Positions 1 to 8,332 of a stretch of 64,000 nucleotides of DNA are shown here, one piece after another (position 1 is the stretch's first letter; each line of letters starts with the position of its first letter). The position numbers and the translations under genes are program-made. This DNA is from Saccharopolyspora elongata (GTDB taxonomy: Bacteria; Actinomycetota; Actinomycetes; Mycobacteriales; Pseudonocardiaceae): positions 1-64,000 of the forward strand of contig NZ_SMKW01000052.1 of the NCBI RefSeq assembly GCF_004348985.1, read 5' to 3'. The notes under the pieces were generated by a model. It saw only the letters and a list, made by a program, of their open reading frames with translations, did not search any database and was not told where the DNA came from.

Positions 1-14
1 TGTATAAGAGACAG
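1..14 (+). other. Residual Tn5/Nextera mosaic-end adapter
   Basis: The first 14 bases, TGTATAAGAGACAG, are identical to the 3' part of the 19-bp Tn5 mosaic end used in tagmentation libraries. Such a low-G+C string at base 1 of a 70% G+C sequence is best explained as untrimmed adapter at a contig end. It is not organism sequence. Confidence 0.9.
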
Positions 15-159
15 GTTTTGGGGTGATCCGTCACAGGGGTTGGTTGCGTGGGATGGCGCGATTTCACCTGAATCGACCTCTGATCGCCGGGCACGGTGGG
101 CGCGACTGATGACGGCGCGGGGTTTGGTGGTGGATATGGTCGCCTTCGGCGTGTCGTGA
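15..159 (+). CDS. C-terminal fragment of an unknown protein (partial)
   Basis: A frame is open from the contig edge to a TGA at 157-159. It encodes about 48 residues ending in LVVDMVAFGVS. The composition (W, G, D, R) is protein-like, but no family is recognised and the start lies outside the sequence. The first five codons overlap adapter sequence and are not meaningful. It could also be a chance open frame, which is common at this G+C content. Confidence 0.35.
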
Positions 160-268
160 CCGTTTCCCTTGGCACGACTCGATTTTCGCACCTTTGGCGG
201 GGTGTTTCACCTGATCAAGCGACCATAAAAACAGTGCGAACACAAGTTCGGATCAGGAGAATGGAGGT

Positions 269-1617
269 ATGACACCGCTACTGAATTGCCAGGATGCGAC
301 CGGGGGCCTTGATGGTCCGTGGTCGGCGGTGTCCTGCACCGACACCGAACTCGCTACCCGTATCCAAGAACTGGAGAAGGAGATGCGGGTGCTGCTGTGG
401 GAACAGCTGCAATACATCGCCGAGGCCGACCACCGGGCAATTCACGCCGAGACCACCGCCCGGTCGCTGCACGTCTGGTTGCAGGGGCTTCTCAGCATCG
501 ATCCGCGTGACGCGAAACGCGTGTCACAGTCGCCCGCAATGTCGAGGACCGGCAAACCTTCCACGGTGAGCTCATGCCTCCTGATCTGCCCGATACGGCT
601 CAAGCACTGGCTGAGGGTGCGATCGGGCTGGAGCACGCGCGTGTCATCGTCAACGGCATCCGGCGTTTGCCCGAGTACGCCCGCTGCCACCAGGTCGCCG
701 AGGTCGAATCAACCCTTGCCGGGTTTGCGCGGACGATGTCGCCGAGGGAGTTGGAGAAACTCGCCGAACGTATCCGCTACCTGCTGGATCAGGACGGCGC
801 GTTCCGCGATGAGGAAGCCCAGCACGAAGCGCGCGAGTTGCACTACGGCACCACCCGGGATGGCATGACTGTCATCAAGGCGAAGCTGGACCGGGAGACG
901 GGTGCGAAGTTCGCCGCGCTCATGCAACCGCTGGCCGCGCCCCGGCCCGAGATCGACGGGGAGAAGGATCCCCGCACTGTGGGGCAGCGGAATGCCGATG
1001 GGTTCGCGGCGTTGCTGGATTTGGCGTTGGACCATGATGGGATGCCTCGTACCGGTGGGCAGCGGCCGCAGATGACGATTGCTATCGATTTCGGGGACCT
1101 CAAGCGGGGCTTGGAGGTCCTCGGCGAGGACGGCATGCCCGGCACGCTGAACACCGAACGCGCCATCACCGCCCAGAACGCGCGCCGCATCGCCTGTGAC
1201 GCCGAAATCCTGCCGATGGTGCTTGGTGGTGACAGTCTCCCGTTGGATGTGGGCAGGGCGAAACGCACCGCGCCCATTCACATTCGCGCCGCGTTGCTTC
1301 GGCGCGATGGGGTGTGCGCGTTCCCTGGGTGCGACCATCCGCCGGGGACGCCTGAAGCGCACCACGTTCAGCATTGGGTCGACGGCGGACGAACCGACTT
1401 GGACAACATGGTCATGCTCTGCGGTCACCACCACCGCACGCTTCACAACCAGCGGTGGGGCATCGCCATGCGCGACGGGCGGCCCGAGTTCATCCCACCG
1501 CCCACAGTGGACCCCAGACGAACACCCAGACCAGGCGGCAGAGCACTGCCCTCGCAGCACCGCGAGTACCTCCGGGACCTCATCCCCACACCACGGGACC
1601 CGGCGGGCGCGGCATGA
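269..1617 (+). pseudogene. DUF222/HNH endonuclease-domain protein, frameshifted
   Basis: This is a 13E12-type protein of the DUF222 plus HNH family, common and often multicopy in actinobacteria; its function is not established. The N-terminal part (ATG 269, preceded by AGGAGA at 255-260) reads in frame 2 to about 520. The rest reads in frame 1 through 1617. The second part carries the DUF222 core (EHARVIVNG) and a C-terminal HNH domain with CAFPGC, EAHHVQHW, DNMVMLCGHHH and LH motifs. Restoring one C near 520, giving AAA CGC CGT GTC, would fuse the parts into AKRRVTVARN and a normal protein of about 448 residues. The break is therefore a single-base deletion, real or from sequencing near the contig end. 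If real, an internal start at 574 could make a 347-residue protein. Confidence 0.8.
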
Positions 1618-1702
1618 TGCCCAGGTGGGTGTGGTCGTGGCGAGGACGTCGGACGTAGGATGTTCGGGCAACGTTGGTGGTGCTTGATCGGTGGAGGGTT
1701 TG

Positions 1703-2383
1703 ATGGCGGGTGGCGGCAAGTTGCTTCAGGACAAGGTCGTCGACCTGATCCTGGAGTCCGGGCTGCCGCCGGGCGCTCCGCTGCCGAGCGAGCCGCAGCT
1801 GATGGCGCAGTTCGGCGCTAGTCGCAACTCCATCCGGGAGACGCTGCGGGCGCTGCACACCCTCGGCATCGTGGACATCCGGCACGGGTACGGGACCTTC
1901 GTCGGGGAGGCGCCGGTGACCGCGCTGCTTCCCGGGCTGCTGTTCCGCGCTCGGCAGTCCGCTCGGCAGGATGCCTCCACGCTGGCCGACTTCCTCCAGC
2001 TGCGGCGGATCCTGGAGACCGCGTTGATCTCCGAGGTGCCGCAGCGTGCCAACGACGAGCTGATCGGCGAGCTCGAGTCGTGCATCGCCGAGATGCGCAG
2101 CGGCGACGTCGTCGAGGCCGATCGGCGGTTTCACCAGGCGCTGTACCGGCCGGTTGGCAACGAGATCGCGGTGCAGCTCATCGACCTGTTCTGGACCGTC
2201 TACCACCGCGTGGAAGCCGAGATCGATCCTCCCGAGGTGGTGCGAGACGAGATCGGCGACGAGCACCAGCGCATCGTCGACGCCATTCGCGCCGGTGATT
2301 GCGACGCGGCAGCCGAGGAAATGGCCAGGCACTTCTCCGACATAGAGCGGCGTTCGCGGCGCTTCGTCGACGAGCAGCAGTAG
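1703..2383 (+). CDS. GntR/FadR-family transcriptional regulator
   Basis: A FadR-subfamily GntR repressor or activator of about 226 residues. The N-terminal winged helix contains PLPSEPQLMAQFGASRNSIRE and the wing RHGYGTFVG. An all-alpha FCD ligand-binding domain follows (roughly residues 80-220), with the metal-site pattern RRFHQALY and HQRIVDAI. ATG 1703 is preferred over GTG 1691 because GGAGGG at 1692-1697 then becomes its ribosome binding site. Only 6 nt separate it from the AsnC-type gene downstream, so the two are probably co-transcribed. FadR members usually sense acids such as gluconate, lactate or amino acids. No target is evident nearby. Confidence 0.85.
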   Translation: MAGGGKLLQDKVVDLILESGLPPGAPLPSEPQLMAQFGASRNSIRETLRALHTLGIVDIRHGYGTFVGEAPVTALLPGLLFRARQSARQDASTLADFLQLRRILETALISEVPQRANDELIGELESCIAEMRSGDVVEADRRFHQALYRPVGNEIAVQLIDLFWTVYHRVEAEIDPPEVVRDEIGDEHQRIVDAIRAGDCDAAAEEMARHFSDIERRSRRFVDEQQ

Positions 2384-2389
2384 TCCGCC

Positions 2390-3397
2390 GTGGAGCAGCT
2401 AGACGACCTCGATCGCCAGATCGTGGCCGCCCTGCAGGTCAACGGCCGGGCGAGTTGGACGGACATCGCGGGCGTGGTGGGCACCTCGGTGACCACGGTC
2501 GCCCGGCGCGCGCAGCAGCTGCTGGCCGACGGGATCGTGCGGATCACCACGCTGACCAGGCTGCAGCAGGGCGGCGACGGCGACTTGTTCCTGGTCCGGG
2601 TGTCCTGTGCGGCCGGTCAGCAGTTGGCGACGGCCGCTGCGCTCGCGGACCGTCAGGACGTCCGCTTCCTGGCGGTGCTGACCGGCGAACACGACCTGAT
2701 CGTCGAGGTCCAGATCCCGAACGGGGCCGGTTTGCACGCACTGCTGGTGGAAGAGCTGCAGAGCATCCCGTGGGTGCGGGACAGCGTCGCCGACCTCGTG
2801 CTGCACACCTACAAGATCGGGCAGGACTGGAGCCGCCAGCTCCTCGGCAGCGCCAGCGTGCTGTCCGAACCGCGCACGCTGCACCTGTGCGAAGACTCGC
2901 ACCTCGACGAGCTCGACGGCCGGATCGTCGCGCTGCTGCACGAGAACGGTCGCGCCAGTTTCCAGAGCCTTGCCAAGCAGCTCGGCGTCAACGAGAGCAC
3001 CGTGCGGCGGCGCTGCGAGGCGCTCTTCCGCCAGGGCTGCGTCGAGACCGTGACGCTCGTGCCCGCCGCCGCGCTCGGGTACGAGGCCGAGGTCCTGCTG
3101 TTCGTTTCCGTCGAGCCCTCGAAGCTGGAAGCCGTCGCCGCACGGCTTTCCGAGCATCGCGGCGTTCGGTTCGTCGCCGCCCTGCTGGGCCAGTACTCGC
3201 TGGTCTGCGAGGTGATCATGCCGACCACCGCGGACCTCTACCGCTTCGTCACCGGCTCCCTCGGCCGCATCGACGGGGTCCGCAGCTGGCAGGCGAACGT
3301 GGAGGCGCTGACCGTCAAACGCGGCTTCGTCGTGGTGCCCTGGGCGCAGGCCGCGCTGGCGAAAGCCCGGAATACTGCTGCCGGCTCAACGGATTAG
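2390..3397 (+). CDS. Tandem-duplicated Lrp/AsnC-family regulator
   Basis: A 335-residue cytoplasmic regulator made of two full Lrp/AsnC units in one chain, about twice the usual 150 residues. Unit 1 (about 1-150) has helix-turn-helix LDDLDRQIVAALQVNGRASW. Unit 2 (about 172-320) has LDELDGRIVALLHENGRASF followed by LAKQLGVNESTVRRRCEAL. Each helix-turn-helix is followed by a RAM/AsnC_trans_reg effector domain. The GTG start is 6 nt after the GntR stop. The duplicated architecture is known in actinobacteria. Ligand and targets cannot be told from sequence; amino acids are usual for the family. Confidence 0.85.
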   Translation: MEQLDDLDRQIVAALQVNGRASWTDIAGVVGTSVTTVARRAQQLLADGIVRITTLTRLQQGGDGDLFLVRVSCAAGQQLATAAALADRQDVRFLAVLTGEHDLIVEVQIPNGAGLHALLVEELQSIPWVRDSVADLVLHTYKIGQDWSRQLLGSASVLSEPRTLHLCEDSHLDELDGRIVALLHENGRASFQSLAKQLGVNESTVRRRCEALFRQGCVETVTLVPAAALGYEAEVLLFVSVEPSKLEAVAARLSEHRGVRFVAALLGQYSLVCEVIMPTTADLYRFVTGSLGRIDGVRSWQANVEALTVKRGFVVVPWAQAALAKARNTAAGSTD

Positions 3398-3517
3398 GCC
3401 GTCGATTCTGCCGATCAGATCCCTACTGGCGAGTAGCATCTGTCGCGATCACGACGATCGCCTGGAGGATCAATGACGATCAGCCGAATCCGCCGGTCTT
3501 CTGATCCGCCCCGCCGC

Positions 3518-3754
3518 CTACGGGCCGCGGACCTCCTGCCACTCGACCGCTGAACCTTCCCCCGCGGGATCGCGCACCGGCGGGGTCAGGCGGGCGATCT
3601 GCTCGTCGATCAGTTCGTCCAGCTCCGCCAGGCGGGCGCGCAGCTCCTCGGTGCGGCGGCGCGACGCGCCCGGCAGCTGCGCCGCCAAGTGCCCGTACTC
3701 CGCGAGCACGCTGGGCAGGTCGCTGCCGTCCTGCTGCCTGGGGATGTGGTCCAT
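3518..3754 (-). CDS. Small hypothetical protein with charged coiled-coil helix
   Basis: A 78-residue protein with no recognised family. Its middle (about 28-58) is a strongly charged amphipathic helix, RRRTEELRARLAELDELIDE, typical of a short coiled coil, and there is no membrane segment. ATG 3754 is chosen because the longer open frame upstream runs antisense through the dipeptidase gene. It is divergent from the dipeptidase, with 141 nt between starts. Function unknown. Confidence 0.5.
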   Translation of the reverse strand: MDHIPRQQDGSDLPSVLAEYGHLAAQLPGASRRRTEELRARLAELDELIDEQIARLTPPVRDPAGEGSAVEWQEVRGP

Positions 3755-3895
3755 GCCTTGATGGTGCGGGCCGTGGCGGGATTCGTCGATTCGATCAGGC
3801 GGCGTCGAAGCGTCGCCGTCAGGGCCCGCCGAGCCCGGATATGCTCGCCTGGGGTTCACCCGGTGTGATGATTTTTGGAAGGTTGGGGTGTGGAG

Positions 3896-5104
3896 ATGAC
3901 CGACACGGCCGCGCTGGAGCGGGCCCGGGCGCTGCTCGCCGAGCACCCGGTGATCGACGGCCACAACGACCTGCCCTGGGCGCTGCGCGAGAACGTCGGC
4001 TACGACCTGGACCGCTGCGACATCTCCCAGGACCAGTCGGCGCTGCTGCACACCGACCTGGCCCGGCTGCGGGCCGGCGGCGTCGGCGGCCAGTTCTGGT
4101 CGGTGTACGTCAAGGCCGAATTCCAGGGCGACAAGGCGGTCAGCGCGACCATCGAGCAGATCGACTGCGTGCGCGCCCTCGCCGCTCGCTACCCGGAGCA
4201 CCTGCAGCTGGCGAACACCGCCGACGAACTCGTCGCGGCCCGCGCCGCCGGCCGGATCGCCTCGCTGATGGGCGCCGAGGGCGGGCATTCCATCGCGTGC
4301 TCGCTGGCCACCCTGCGCGCCCTGTTCGAACTGGGCGTCCGCTACCTCACGCTCACCCACAACGACAACGTGCCGTGGGCCGACTCGGCCACCGACGAGC
4401 CTGCCGCGAACGGGCTGACGCGGTTCGGCGTCGAGGTGGTGCGCGAGATGAACCGGCTGGGCATGCTGGTCGACCTCTCGCACGTCGCCCCCGACACCAT
4501 GCGAGACGCGCTGCGCGCCACCCGGGCGCCGGTGATCTTCTCGCACTCCTCGTCCCGGGCCGTCTGCGACCACCCGCGCAACATCCCCGACGACGTGCTG
4601 GCCGCGCTGCCCGCCAACGGCGGCGTTGCGATGGCGACCTTCGTGCCGAAGTTCGTGCTCCCGGCGGCGATCGAATGGAGCAAGCAGGCCGAGGCCGTCC
4701 TGGCCGAGCGGGGCTTCCACCCGCTGGACACGACACCCGAGGCGCTGGAGGCGCTGCGGGCTTACGAGGACGCCACCCCGCGGCCGGTCGCCACCGCCGC
4801 GACCGTGGCCGACCACCTCGACCACATGCGCGAAGTGGCGGGCATCGACCACATCGGCATCGGCGGCGACTACGACGGCGTCGCCTTCACCCCGCGAGGC
4901 CTGGACGACGTCGCGAGCTACCCGAACCTGATCGCGGAGCTGCTGACGCGCGGCTGGTCCGAGGCCGACCTCGCCAAGCTCACCTGGCACAACGCCGTGC
5001 GCGTGCTCCGGGACGCGGAGGCCGTCGCCCGCGACCTCCAGCGCACCGAGCGCCCGTCGATCGCGACCATCGAGCAGCTGGACGGGGTCGACGGCCCTCG
5101 TTAG
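3896..5104 (+). CDS. Membrane dipeptidase-type metallopeptidase (M19)
   Basis: A zinc dipeptidase of the M19 renal-dipeptidase family, an amidohydrolase-fold enzyme that cleaves dipeptides and can act on beta-lactam or D-amino-acid-containing dipeptides. It has 402 residues. The first metal motif HND is at residues 23-25 within [10 protein letters not shown], the bridging glutamate is about E128 in GAEGGHS, and later metal histidines lie in VDLSHVAPD and [14 protein letters not shown] near the C terminus is also typical. There is no signal peptide or lipobox, so it is probably cytoplasmic. ATG 3896 begins [13 protein letters not shown]-like upstream codons are less likely. Confidence 0.9.
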   Translation: MTDTAALERARALLAEHPVIDGHNDLPWALRENVGYDLDRCDISQDQSALLHTDLARLRAGGVGGQFWSVYVKAEFQGDKAVSATIEQIDCVRALAARYPEHLQLANTADELVAARAAGRIASLMGAEGGHSIACSLATLRALFELGVRYLTLTHNDNVPWADSATDEPAANGLTRFGVEVVREMNRLGMLVDLSHVAPDTMRDALRATRAPVIFSHSSSRAVCDHPRNIPDDVLAALPANGGVAMATFVPKFVLPAAIEWSKQAEAVLAERGFHPLDTTPEALEALRAYEDATPRPVATAATVADHLDHMREVAGIDHIGIGGDYDGVAFTPRGLDDVASYPNLIAELLTRGWSEADLAKLTWHNAVRVLRDAEAVARDLQRTERPSIATIEQLDGVDGPR

Positions 5105-5117
5105 ACCATTGGGGCGG

Positions 5118-5162
5118 GACGGTGAGACATCTGTTGACCAGGTGTCTCACCGTCGTTAGCTT
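5118..5162 (+). promoter_or_regulatory. Promoter with 12-bp inverted repeat, probable TetR operator
   Basis: GACGGTGAGACA (5118-5129) and TGTCTCACCGTC (5143-5154) form a perfect 12-bp inverted repeat with a 13-bp centre. TTGACC (5134-5139) inside the centre and TAGCTT (5157-5162) are 17 bp apart, a good -35/-10 pair for the oxygenase-tetR operon. A repressor bound here would cover the -35. The adjacent TetR protein is the obvious candidate. The repeat could also act as terminator for the dipeptidase gene. Confidence 0.6.
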
Positions 5163-5200
5163 CGGGGCGTCGAACACCCGCCCGAGACGAGGTGCTGCGA

Positions 5201-6094
5201 ATGAGGCGTTTCGACCGGCTGGAGCGGATCCTCCAACTCGATCCCGACCGCGACTGCGAGGAGATCTACCGGCTGCTCGCCGAGTACGAATTCCCCTGGG
5301 ACATCACGAAAGCCCTGGAATTCGCGCTGTTCCGCACCTACGCGGTGCCCAGCATCGGCCGCCTGCTCGACCGCACCGGCGAGTTCACGCGTGCCGCGCA
5401 GAAGCGCTACGACGACACCGTGCTCATCCTGTTCGAGATCTTCCACTGGGGCACCGAGAGCGACCGCGGGCGGCAGGCGTTGGAGCAGCTCAACGCCATC
5501 CACGGCAGGTTCCGGATCAGCAACGAGGACTACGTCTACACCCTGTCGACGTTCGTCGTGACGCCGGTGCGCTGGATCGACCAGTTCGGCTGGCGAAAGC
5601 TGCACCCGAGCGAGGTGCGGGCGCTGACCAACACGATGCGGCGACTCGGCGAGGGCATGAAGCTCTCCGGCATTCCGGAGACCTACGCGGAGTTCGAGCG
5701 GCTCTTCGACGACTACGAGCGCGAGCACTTCGCGTTCGACGCGGGCGGCCGCCGGGTCGCCGACGCGACGCTGGAACTGTTCGGAGCCTGGTACCCGAGC
5801 CTGCTGTCGCCGGCCGTGGCGCGCGCGGCGCGCTTCCTGATGGAGCCGCACCTGCTGACCGCGTTCGGCTTCCCGCAGGTCGCGGGCGTCGGCCGCAAGG
5901 CCGCCGAGGCGGCGCTGAAGGTGCGCGCCGGGCTGGTGCGGATGGGCCCGGCCCGGCCGGATTCCCGCCCGGTGGCCCCGGACCCGCTGTCCTATCCGGA
6001 CGGTTACGAGATCGCCGACCTCGGCCCGGACTCGTTCCACCGCCACCAGGCCAAACGCGGGGCGAAGCAGGCGGCCTGCCCGGTGGTCACATGA
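5201..6094 (+). CDS. MpaB/rubber-oxygenase-type (DUF2236) oxygenase
   Basis: A 297-residue protein of the ER-bound oxygenase mpaB / latex-clearing protein catalytic family (DUF2236), heme-containing oxygenases in the characterised members. Family features seen are the N-terminal F-x-LFRTYAVPSIGRLL region, the central RWIDQFGWRKL and the SGIPETYAEFERLFDDYE segment. The natural substrate is unknown; characterised relatives cleave polyisoprene or act in mycophenolate biosynthesis. ATG 5201 is preferred over GTG 5192 because GAGG at 5188-5191 is suitably spaced. The TGA overlaps the start of the following tetR gene (ATGA), so the pair is translationally coupled and probably auto-controlled. Confidence 0.75.
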   Translation: MRRFDRLERILQLDPDRDCEEIYRLLAEYEFPWDITKALEFALFRTYAVPSIGRLLDRTGEFTRAAQKRYDDTVLILFEIFHWGTESDRGRQALEQLNAIHGRFRISNEDYVYTLSTFVVTPVRWIDQFGWRKLHPSEVRALTNTMRRLGEGMKLSGIPETYAEFERLFDDYEREHFAFDAGGRRVADATLELFGAWYPSLLSPAVARAARFLMEPHLLTAFGFPQVAGVGRKAAEAALKVRAGLVRMGPARPDSRPVAPDPLSYPDGYEIADLGPDSFHRHQAKRGAKQAACPVVT

Positions 6095-6702
6095 CGCCCG
6101 ACGCGTTGGAAGGTGCGTTGCGGCGCCCGTTCGCGGAACCGGCGAACGATCGAGTGCTGGACGCGGCGCGGGAGGCGTTCGAGGACGTCGGCATCCAGCG
6201 GACGACGATGCGCGACATCGCCCGCCGCGCCGGGCTCGGGCGCGCCACGGTGTACCGGCGCTACCCGGACCGGGACGCGGTCGTGGCGGCCGTGCTGATG
6301 CGGGAGGTCCGCGTCTTCCTCACCTGGCTGGACGAGCGGATCGACCACATCGAGGATCCCGCCGAGCAGATCGCGGAGTGCTTCGTCGCGGTCGTCACCG
6401 GGCTGCGCGGGCATTCGCTGCTGAACCGGCTGCTGACGCTCGAACCGGCGGCGGCGCTGCCGGCGCTGACGGTGGACGCCGGTGCCGTGCTGGCCGTCGC
6501 CCGCGGCTACCTCGCCGCGAAGCTGCGCGAGCACCAGCAGGCCGGTCGGCTGCGGAGCTTTGATCCCGAGCCCGCCGCGGAGGTGTTCGTGCGGCTGGCG
6601 CACTCGATGCTGCTCAGCCCGCCGGGCTGCATCCCGGCGGACGACGACGCGTGGTCCCGCGCCTTCGCCCGCACCCACCTGGTTCCCGTGGTCACCGGTT
6701 AG
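6091..6702 (+). CDS. TetR-family transcriptional regulator
   Basis: A 203-residue TetR repressor. The N-terminal helix-turn-helix spans about residues 20-66: VLDAAREAFEDVG, then TTMRDIARRAGLGRATVYRRY. The remainder is a helical ligand domain of the type seen in TetR_C families. It overlaps the upstream oxygenase by 4 nt. The likely operator is the inverted repeat at 5118-5154 in front of that operon. Its stop overlaps the convergent Mce-associated gene, which ends at 6699. The effector is unknown. Confidence 0.85.
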   Translation: MTPDALEGALRRPFAEPANDRVLDAAREAFEDVGIQRTTMRDIARRAGLGRATVYRRYPDRDAVVAAVLMREVRVFLTWLDERIDHIEDPAEQIAECFVAVVTGLRGHSLLNRLLTLEPAAALPALTVDAGAVLAVARGYLAAKLREHQQAGRLRSFDPEPAAEVFVRLAHSMLLSPPGCIPADDDAWSRAFARTHLVPVVTG

Positions 6703-7214
6703 AGCAGCTTGATGTCGTCGATGAGCCAGCGGTCGTCGACCTGCACGAGGGTCATCTGCATGCGGTTGCGGTCGATGCGCGGCTGGGGCGTGTTGACGTT
6801 GGTGATCTGCTGGTCGACGAACAGCGCCACCACGGCGCGCTGCTGATCCGACTCGACGATGCCCGCCGACAGCACCGAGCCGTGCGAGACCGCCCGGTTC
6901 TGCTTGATCAGCTCGGTGAGGCCGGCGCTGATCTGCTTGTACTGCTCGGCGAACTGGCCGTGCGAGTTCGCGGTCACCGCGGCGAAGTTCCGGTCGAGCT
7001 CGTTGAAGTCGTAAGTGGACAGATCCGCGGCGTAGGTGCGGGCGGCCTCCAGCGCACTGGAACGGGCTTGCGCGGCCGAGCGTTCCTGGAGCAGCTGCCA
7101 GCCGAGGTAGCCGACGGCACCCAGGATCACGACCACCAGCGCGAGCACCGGTAGCGGCCTGCGGAGCGGTCGGGGCTTGACGTCGTGATCGGCTGCGGTG
7201 GCGGTGGCGGTCAT
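6699..7214 (-). CDS. Mce-associated membrane protein
   Basis: A 171-residue single-pass protein at the end of the mce operon, matching the Mce-associated (Mas) family that helps assemble or stabilise Mce lipid-import complexes. A transmembrane helix lies at about residues 21-44 (LPVLALVVVILGAVGYLGW). A helix and an extracytoplasmic NTF2-like domain (about 55-171) follow, containing TYDFNELD and the C-terminal VDDRWLIDDIKLL. Its ATG overlaps the mceF stop by ATGA. It converges with the TetR gene. Confidence 0.8.
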   Translation of the reverse strand: MTATATAADHDVKPRPLRRPLPVLALVVVILGAVGYLGWQLLQERSAAQARSSALEAARTYAADLSTYDFNELDRNFAAVTANSHGQFAEQYKQISAGLTELIKQNRAVSHGSVLSAGIVESDQQRAVVALFVDQQITNVNTPQPRIDRNRMQMTLVQVDDRWLIDDIKLL

Positions 7215-8332
7215 CAGCGAACTCCTTGCAGCGGAATCGAATACCAGGGACCTGGGCGCGGCGCGTTGGCCGCGCCGCGCTGGCCGAAGTTCGGTTGGTC
7301 GGCGGGGCAGTGCCAGTCGAGCCCCGCTTCGCGGGGAGCCACTTCGGTGGGGGAGCGGCGTTCCTGCGGCGTGGCGCAGATCGGGCCCTGCGTGCCGACG
7401 AGGTAGAAGTCCGCGGTGTCGCCGTGCACCACGCCGCCCAGCCCGGACAGCCCGGCGGGCAGCGAGATGATCAGCTGCTCCAGCGCCGGCGCGCGGACGG
7501 CGACGATCTGGCTGGTGGTCACCAGGTTGCCCAGCAGGGCGGTGGCCGCCGGATCGCTGCGCGCGAACAGGTCCGCGAGCTGCCTGGTGGCGCCGGGCGC
7601 GGTGTCCAGGATCCGGTTGATCTCCGGTTCGCGGTCCCGGATCTGATCGCTCAGCGAGCGCAGGCCCGCCGCCAGGTCGCGGATCCGGTCGCCCTGCGCG
7701 CCGTCGGGGCCGACGAGCGTCCGAGTCCCGTCGACCACGCCTTGCAGCTGCGGTTGCCGTTCCCGCAACACCTTCAGCAGCGTCGCCGAGTCGTCCAGGA
7801 TGCGGGCGAGTTCAGGGCCGGCGTCCTGCAACCCGGTGGCGAGGGCGTCGGTGACCGTCGCGACGTCGTCCGGCCGCAGTTGCTCGCTGAGTTCGGTGAA
7901 GTGCACCAGCATGGTTTCCAGCGGCATCGGCCGTTCGGTCCGGTCCCGCTCGATGACGCTTCCGTCGCGCAGGAAGGGGCCGGAGTCGTGTTCCGGTTGC
8001 AGGTCGACGGTCTGCAGCGCCAGCGGCGTGGCCATGCTGACCACCGCCCTGGTGTCGGCCGGAACCCGGGCATCGGGATTCAGCGCCAGCTGCACCGAAA
8101 CCCCGCCACCGCCCGGGTCGAGCCGCACGTCGGAGACGGTCCCGATCATCACGCCCCGGTAGGTGACCTGGGAGGTCGGCGTGATCGACGCGCTGTCGGC
8201 CATCCGCATGGTGACCCGCATCGGCTCGTGCAGCGCCCGCGGGCCGGCCACGTTCGCGACCACGTAGTACGTGCAGGCGATGCTGATCACCAGGAACAGC
8301 GCGAGTTGGGCCAGGGTCAGGCGGCGGTTCAT
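7214..8332 (-). CDS. mceF: Mce family protein MceF
   Basis: Sixth Mce subunit (372 residues) of an actinobacterial Mce lipid importer; six different MlaD-domain proteins form the periplasm-spanning tunnel. An N-terminal signal-anchor (about 6-27) is followed by the MlaD/Mce domain (about 38-118: VTYRGVMIGTVSDVRLD). A helical needle region with heptad-like leucines extends to about residue 290, and a Cys-containing tail ends with WYSIPLQGVR. It overlaps mceE and the Mce-associated gene by 4 nt each. Position and lack of a lipobox distinguish it from mceE. Confidence 0.88.
   Translation of the reverse strand: MNRRLTLAQLALFLVISIACTYYVVANVAGPRALHEPMRVTMRMADSASITPTSQVTYRGVMIGTVSDVRLDPGGGGVSVQLALNPDARVPADTRAVVSMATPLALQTVDLQPEHDSGPFLRDGSVIERDRTERPMPLETMLVHFTELSEQLRPDDVATVTDALATGLQDAGPELARILDDSATLLKVLRERQPQLQGVVDGTRTLVGPDGAQGDRIRDLAAGLRSLSDQIRDREPEINRILDTAPGATRQLADLFARSDPAATALLGNLVTTSQIVAVRAPALEQLIISLPAGLSGLGGVVHGDTADFYLVGTQGPICATPQERRSPTEVAPREAGLDWHCPADQPNFGQRGAANAPRPGPWYSIPLQGVR

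Noticed and set aside
3473-3553. A 26-codon frame (MTISRIRRSS...) behind a good GGAGG at 3464-3468
   Set aside because: It is very short, Arg/Pro-rich as expected for chance frames at this G+C, overlaps the minus-strand gene, and has no recognisable function. It may be real but cannot be supported.
3755-4990. Long open frame on the minus strand antisense to the dipeptidase
   Set aside because: Its translation is Gly/Arg/Val-rich low-complexity typical of an antisense shadow. Only the last 78 residues, outside the dipeptidase, look like an independent gene.
7322-7338. GC-rich hairpin CCCCGC-TTC-GCGGGG inside mceF
   Set aside because: The reading frame is uninterrupted and the protein looks normal here. 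Such hairpins are frequent by chance at this base composition.
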